In this document: positions 60,471 to 64,000 of the stretch, one piece after another
How positions within the stretch are numbered: the stretch's first letter is position 1
Layout of the letters: every line of letters begins with the position of its first letter
Origin: Hirundichthys speculiger
Lineage: Eukaryota > Chordata > Actinopteri > Beloniformes > Exocoetidae
Reading direction: 5' to 3'
DNA length: 64,000 bases
Assembly: GCA_018398805.1 (NCBI GenBank)
Contig: JAGFBZ010002568.1
Span: 460,001-524,000 of the forward strand
The notes under the pieces: generated by a model
Database searches by the model: none
The model's input: only the letters and a program-made list of their open reading frames with translations
What the model was told of the DNA's origin: nothing
Position numbers and translations under genes: made by a program

Positions 60471-60675
60471 CACACCAACAATAAAACTTGTTGTGTTAAA
60501 GTGGGAAACAAAATGGTTTGATAGGCATTTCTTTGCATACAGTGTGATTCCCACGCAAGTTTTGGCAGCTGTTGATGTGAGTGATCTGATTGATCACCAT
60601 CCCCTCCATGAAGTCAGATCATTGAGGGAGCATGATGACAGCTTTTACGTTTCACTGTGCTATAGACTTTTTTAG

Positions 60676-61015
60676 ATACAGTATCTACAGTATCTATACC
60701 ACTTTGTAATTATCATTTGTACAAAGGTTTATTTCTCAATAAGACCCGACCCGACCCTCGCCCCCCCACCCCATAGTTGTTTAGTGGTTACCTATAAATG
60801 CTGCTTAAAAGGTGCCTTTGCCATGTGGATGATCAGTATTGGGAAAATGGCCTCTCGTACGGGATGAGCTTCTGGACTACAGGGATGCTGTTACGGGAAT
60901 GCTGGGATGTCTCTATAAATAACTACTGGTATGTGATAAATTGTACAGTAAGAACTTTTTTTTATTAAATATCAATGTGTCTACATATTGTCGCTGTTGG
61001 GCAGTGTATAGTGTG
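60676..61015. other. 3' flank of the THAP locus
   Basis: C-rich patch GACCCGACCCGACCC near 60741. No gene and no clear polyadenylation signal seen. Confidence 0.35.
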
Positions 61016-61061
61016 TGTGTGTATATATATACTGTATGTATATATATATATATATACACAC
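61016..61061. repeat. GT/TA microsatellite
   Basis: (GT)n and (TA)n runs directly before the Tc1-like fragment. Confidence 0.9.
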
Positions 61062-61365
61062 ATACAGTCATGGAAAAAAATATTAGACCACCATTGTTTT
61101 ATTCAGTTTCTTGTTCATTTTAATGTCTGGTACAACGAAAAGTACATTTATTTGGACAAACATAACGATAACTACAAAGATTGCTCATAAGAGTTTAATT
61201 TAAGAGCTGATATCTTACCATTTTCCATGGTTTTCTTGATTATAATCTAAATCACTTAAGTTTTTACATCAATAGCTATGGCGTTGTACTGCCAAAAACA
61301 CTGCTTTTATGCATTCAGTGTTTTCTTTTCTGTCTGTTTTAGTCACATGATGACGTTTAGTATGT
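61062..61365. mobile_element. Tc1/mariner-type MITE fragment (possible)
   Basis: Begins ATACAGTCATGGAAAAAAAT followed by ATTAGACCACCATTG, which I recognise as a dispersed fish repeat with a Tc1-like CAGT start. It runs to about 61365, where a TATA microsatellite begins and the other end is missing. Confidence 0.5.
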
Positions 61366-61381
61366 GTGTGTATATATTATA

Positions 61382-61442
<61 letters not shown>

Positions 61443-61500
61443 ATATATATTATGTATGTATATATATGAATGAATGTATGTATGTATGTATGTATGTTTG
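61366..61500. repeat. TA and TATG microsatellite
   Basis: Long (TA)n with (TATG)n at the right end. Confidence 0.95.
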
Positions 61501-61724
61501 TTGTACAAAAGTAGTGAAAAATAGCAGATCTACAAGCTCCCAACGTGTCATGATGTGACGTCTTGTCAACTTCTTGGTCAGCTATTAGCTAAATTTAAGA
61601 ATAATAGGAATAAATGTGGACATACACCCAACATACAACTAGTTTTTGGTATTACCATAAACTACATACTAACATACATACCTGTAAAAACCACCAAATC
61701 ATAATATATTTGATGACTACAAAT

Positions 61725-62852
61725 TAGGGCTGGGTTAAACGATTATTTTTGTAATCGATTAATCTAGAAAATAGTTTTTCGATGCATCGATTAATCTAAC
61801 GATTCATTTTTAAATCCGATTCGATTCGATTTCGATTCGATTATCGATTATCTCCCCATAATTTGACCTATATAGCAATTAATGCAAATTTATCTCCATG
61901 AATAAAACACAAATTTCTTCTTTCAAGTTCAAAAATGAATTATATTGAACAATACAACAATAAAGTGCACACAGTTATAGTGCAATGGAATCCTATAATA
62001 AAAAATAATAAAATAAAACTTTAGCGTGTATTTGAGGAGTGTGTGTCTGTGTCAGTTAAAAAAAAGTGTGTCAGCAAGAGGCGAGTGTGTGATAGAGATG
62101 CGCGGATGAACCGTGCACCCGCGGGCGGAGCGGATAATCCGCATATCGGGCGGATGACTCGTCAAAAAATAATACTTTAATTAAATTCGGGCGGGTTGCG
62201 GTTGAAGCACTCAAATAATAATAATAAGAAAAAATATTTTACATATTATTAAAAAGGATGGCGGGTCGGTTCGGTTTTGAAATTTGGTGAAAAAAATGAA
62301 AAAACGTTCCTGCAAATGGATAGCGGGCGGATAGAGATTTTAAGAAGCGGTTGCGGGTTAAAATATACGTCATCCGCGCATCTCTAGTGTGTGAGGGCGT
62401 GTGTGGTGTGTTTAAGTGGGCAACATGTTCTGTGTGTGCGAGGCTGGAGCACAAGTTACGTAGTGCAGTTTGGATGAATGACGGGGTTAATCACCGCAAA
62501 CAAGGAAAGAAAAAAAAGTTGAAAACTTACGGCGTCTTCTCCTCCACACAAGCAGCTCCGGAGTGCCTCTATTCAAGGTGCTGGTGCATCGCGGTAGTGC
62601 TTTTATGATATGCCATCTCTATTTTTGCACAGGTCACAGACCACCGAATCGTTCCCTTTAGGTGTAAAGTACTCCCATAGTTTTGACATCCTGTTACGAG
62701 ATAGCTTCTTCTCCCCCAACTCGCTGCTACTCGATACCGCGGCCGCCGCCATTTTTTGATTCTGAGTGACGACGCATCGACGTGCAGATTTTGCGTCGAC
62801 GTATTTTTTGCGTCGACGTAATCGATGAGGTCGACGCGTCGTCCCAGCCCTA
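61725..62852. mobile_element. hAT element, 1128 bp, 8-bp target duplication CTACAAAT
   Basis: Termini TAGGGCTGGG and CCCAGCCCTA are perfect complements. CTACAAAT occurs at 61717-61724 and 62853-62860. CGATTAATCTA-type words near the left and GTCGACG words near the right are subterminal repeats. There is no intact transposase frame. A second element is nested inside. Confidence 0.93.
62093..62386. mobile_element. Nested hAT MITE, 294 bp, 8-bp target duplication GTGTGTGA
   Basis: Termini TAGAGATGCGCGGATG and CATCCGCGCATCTCTA are exact complements. GTGTGTGA flanks both ends (62085-62092 and 62387-62394). It lies wholly inside the 1128-bp hAT and is therefore younger than it. Confidence 0.95.
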
Positions 62853-62860
62853 CTACAAAT

Positions 62861-64000
62861 ATATATATGACTACATGTGGAGCATATATACTTTTTAAAA
62901 TATATGTTACAGTTAAGGTTCTGAGGTTATGAGGGCTCAATTGCATGAAGGTCAAGCAGGGAGGAGGCAGGAATAATGTTCACTGTCTGAAGAGTCCTCA
63001 AAAATATTCTCCAGTGCCTCCTGGACACTAAAACGTGTTTTTGACTTACTTTGAGCCATTTAACCGTGAAGTAAGTTATCTTATTTTACACAAGTTATTT
63101 TGCTGCTTGCACCGCTGAGCGCTCTGCGTAAATGCGCACATGCAATTGGGGGGGGGCGCACCGTTACGCGCAGGCAAAAAACGGCTCAGATAAAGTCGAA
63201 TTACACATGCAATACGTCATTGGAAAGGTTGATCTATGCTCTGAAAGGCGGACATGACGAATCTAAGGTCCGCCTTGTAGCTGTCAATCAAATGCATTGC
63301 AAAGAGAGTCACCGGAAATTCGAACAAAGCCATCTTTGTTTCGGGAAGATGATTCCTCTGTTTGAAAAACTACGATCGGAAATCAAACAAAACTTTTACA
63401 CTTATAATATGGTACTGAATTGCCAAAAAGTGCTTTAGTTATAAGTAATAACATTTATTGACACTAAAAACGGCATTATCTTTGCAAAGAGGAGACTGCA
63501 GAGTTCAATGATACCAAACACAGCTATAACAGATGAAGTGATCGTTCTGTATGAGTCATTTTTAGACAAAATTATTACATAATGAGGACGCCGGCGTCCT
63601 CGTCGGGTTTATCAGGTTGATCTAAAAGGCCACATTTTTGTTATGTTATTCATCAAAGTTTTGCAAGAATGCAAACGAGTCACCTTTTTCTTTCTGTCAA
63701 GTGAAGTGTTACTGAGTGGTTCTGTGTCTGATATGGGGTCAAATATATAAACCATGTGGACAGTAAAAGTGGACCGTACTACAATCCACAGGTTTCCAAA
63801 TTCATCAAAACTTTGGCATAGAGGATGTATGCAGTCTTCAGAGTCCACTTGTGCAGTGTGGTGTGGCACACTAATTTACATTAATGATGCCAATACTTGT
63901 AATTCAAGGTGGCAGTCACTGTTTGTTACATTACCCTGGGTTTCCTTTTAGATTGGACCAGCTGTGCCAGCTACAGATGTCCACCCAACCGCCAGACCTC
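62861..64000. other. Unique stretch to the window edge, no gene recognised
   Basis: Short frames at 63100-63438 and 63612-63951 show no known domain. A perfect 18-bp palindrome, GAGGACGCCGGCGTCCTC, lies at 63584-63601. Confidence 0.45.

Larger units (their letters stand above)
51965..60675 (+). pseudogene. THAP-SAM-C2H2-transposase-like multi-domain gene, broken in its last exon
   Basis: Proposed exons: 51965-52175, 54829-54964, 55083-55319, 56318-56388, 56988-57097 and 57183-60675. Every intron is GT-AG and the phase carries through all five junctions without a stop. Domain order is THAP zinc finger, Cys/His-rich segment, SAM domain, C2H2 fingers, RNase H-like transposase core. THAP and the DDE core point to a DNA-transposase ancestry; SAM normally mediates protein-protein contacts. 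The last exon has a TAG (57471-57473), a one-base shift near 58940, a 10-bp duplication (59149-59168) and a hAT insertion (59479-60470). Beyond these the frame continues to a stop at 60673-60675. It could be a dead cellular gene or an old autonomous transposon; no terminal repeats of its own were recognised. The exon chain is inference. Confidence 0.75.
57183..60675 (+). pseudogene. Last exon: C2H2 fingers plus DDE/RNase H-like transposase domain, disrupted
   Basis: Two zinc fingers come first (CFKCKRQI..HLRLVHH; CGRKF..HLVREH; 57190-57380), then an acidic linker where TAG at 57471 interrupts the frame, then a long open frame 57498-58949. Candidate catalytic residues: Asp-Asp in IYQDDVETVNPLG (58059-58064), Asp in VVGDNLG (58341), Glu in IMHDILEGVGP (58608). 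Between the second and third lie CRFCRAH (58401-58421) and SFYHVTD, a C-x2-C...H insertion like that described for CMC (CACTA/Mirage/Chapaev) and hAT transposases. Downstream pieces are LRPKHHFMLHYPRAIQKLGP (59006 on), MAFRHQIAQRYNL, and after the hAT insertion KWETKWFDRHFF to the stop at 60675. Catalytic assignment is inference. Confidence 0.85.

Noticed and set aside
62569..62955. 128-codon minus-strand frame
   Set aside because: It crosses the right end of the outer hAT element into flanking DNA and has no transposase motif.
63584..63601. 18-bp palindrome GAGGACGCCGGCGTCCTC
   Set aside because: Perfect but isolated; no neighbouring feature gives it meaning, so it is recorded only as part of the flanking stretch.

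Overview
The window looks like nuclear DNA from a ray-finned (teleost) fish. The reasons are a single-exon vertebrate foxb1 gene, L2-clade LINEs with fish-type 3' tails, several hAT-type elements with exact 8-bp target-site duplications, and a gene with GT-AG introns that combines THAP, SAM, C2H2 and transposase-like domains. Nothing prokaryotic is present. Only two loci look like genes: foxb1 (minus strand, 48690-49616) and the THAP/SAM/transposase-like locus (plus strand, 51965-60675). They are divergent and about 2.3 kb apart.

Layout. From 1 to 48 kb the window is almost gene-free. Roughly a third of it is tandem repeat: a hexamer array (1-600), 45-bp (2.26-4.39 kb), 21-bp (4.39-4.89 kb), 50-bp (13.5-14.5 kb), 28-bp 'CTGCAGTTCCTC..CCACTAGAGG' (16.8-19.1 kb and again 34.3-35.4 kb), 28-bp 'CTGATCCTGGATCAG' (19.7-22.5 kb) interleaved with 17-bp arrays (21.4 and 22.5-23.6 kb), GGAT/GATA plus 11-bp (24.6-26.6 kb), about 20-bp (28.2-28.9 kb), 14-bp (37.3-39.7 kb), 23/24-bp (39.7-45.6 kb) and an AT-rich 24-bp array (46.0-47.1 kb). 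Most very long open frames in the window are artefacts of these arrays. Two decayed L2 LINEs (about 7.6-12.1 kb and 31.2-34.3 kb) and several DNA transposons are embedded among the arrays. One is an 837-bp element with a TA duplication inside the first LINE. Another is an 805-bp element with a TAT duplication inside the 14-bp array.

From 48 kb on the sequence is mostly unique. The foxb1 gene is intact (308 codons). The locus on its other side can be read as six exons whose splice phases all agree: THAP zinc finger, a Cys/His-rich segment, a SAM domain over two exons, then a long last exon with C2H2 fingers and an RNase H-like DDE transposase-type domain. The last exon carries an in-frame TAG, a one-base frameshift, a 10-bp tandem duplication and a 992-bp hAT insertion. 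This copy is therefore at least partly a pseudogene, although its N-terminal THAP-SAM part is still open. A second, broken THAP exon lies antisense in its first intron. Two ~720-bp inverted arms of a fold-back element bracket exons 2 and 3. The far end (61-63 kb) holds a Tc1-like fragment and a hAT element nested inside another hAT, each with a perfect 8-bp target duplication.

The most unusual object is the THAP-SAM-C2H2-transposase locus and its fold-back arms. All domain calls come from reading motifs, not from database searches.
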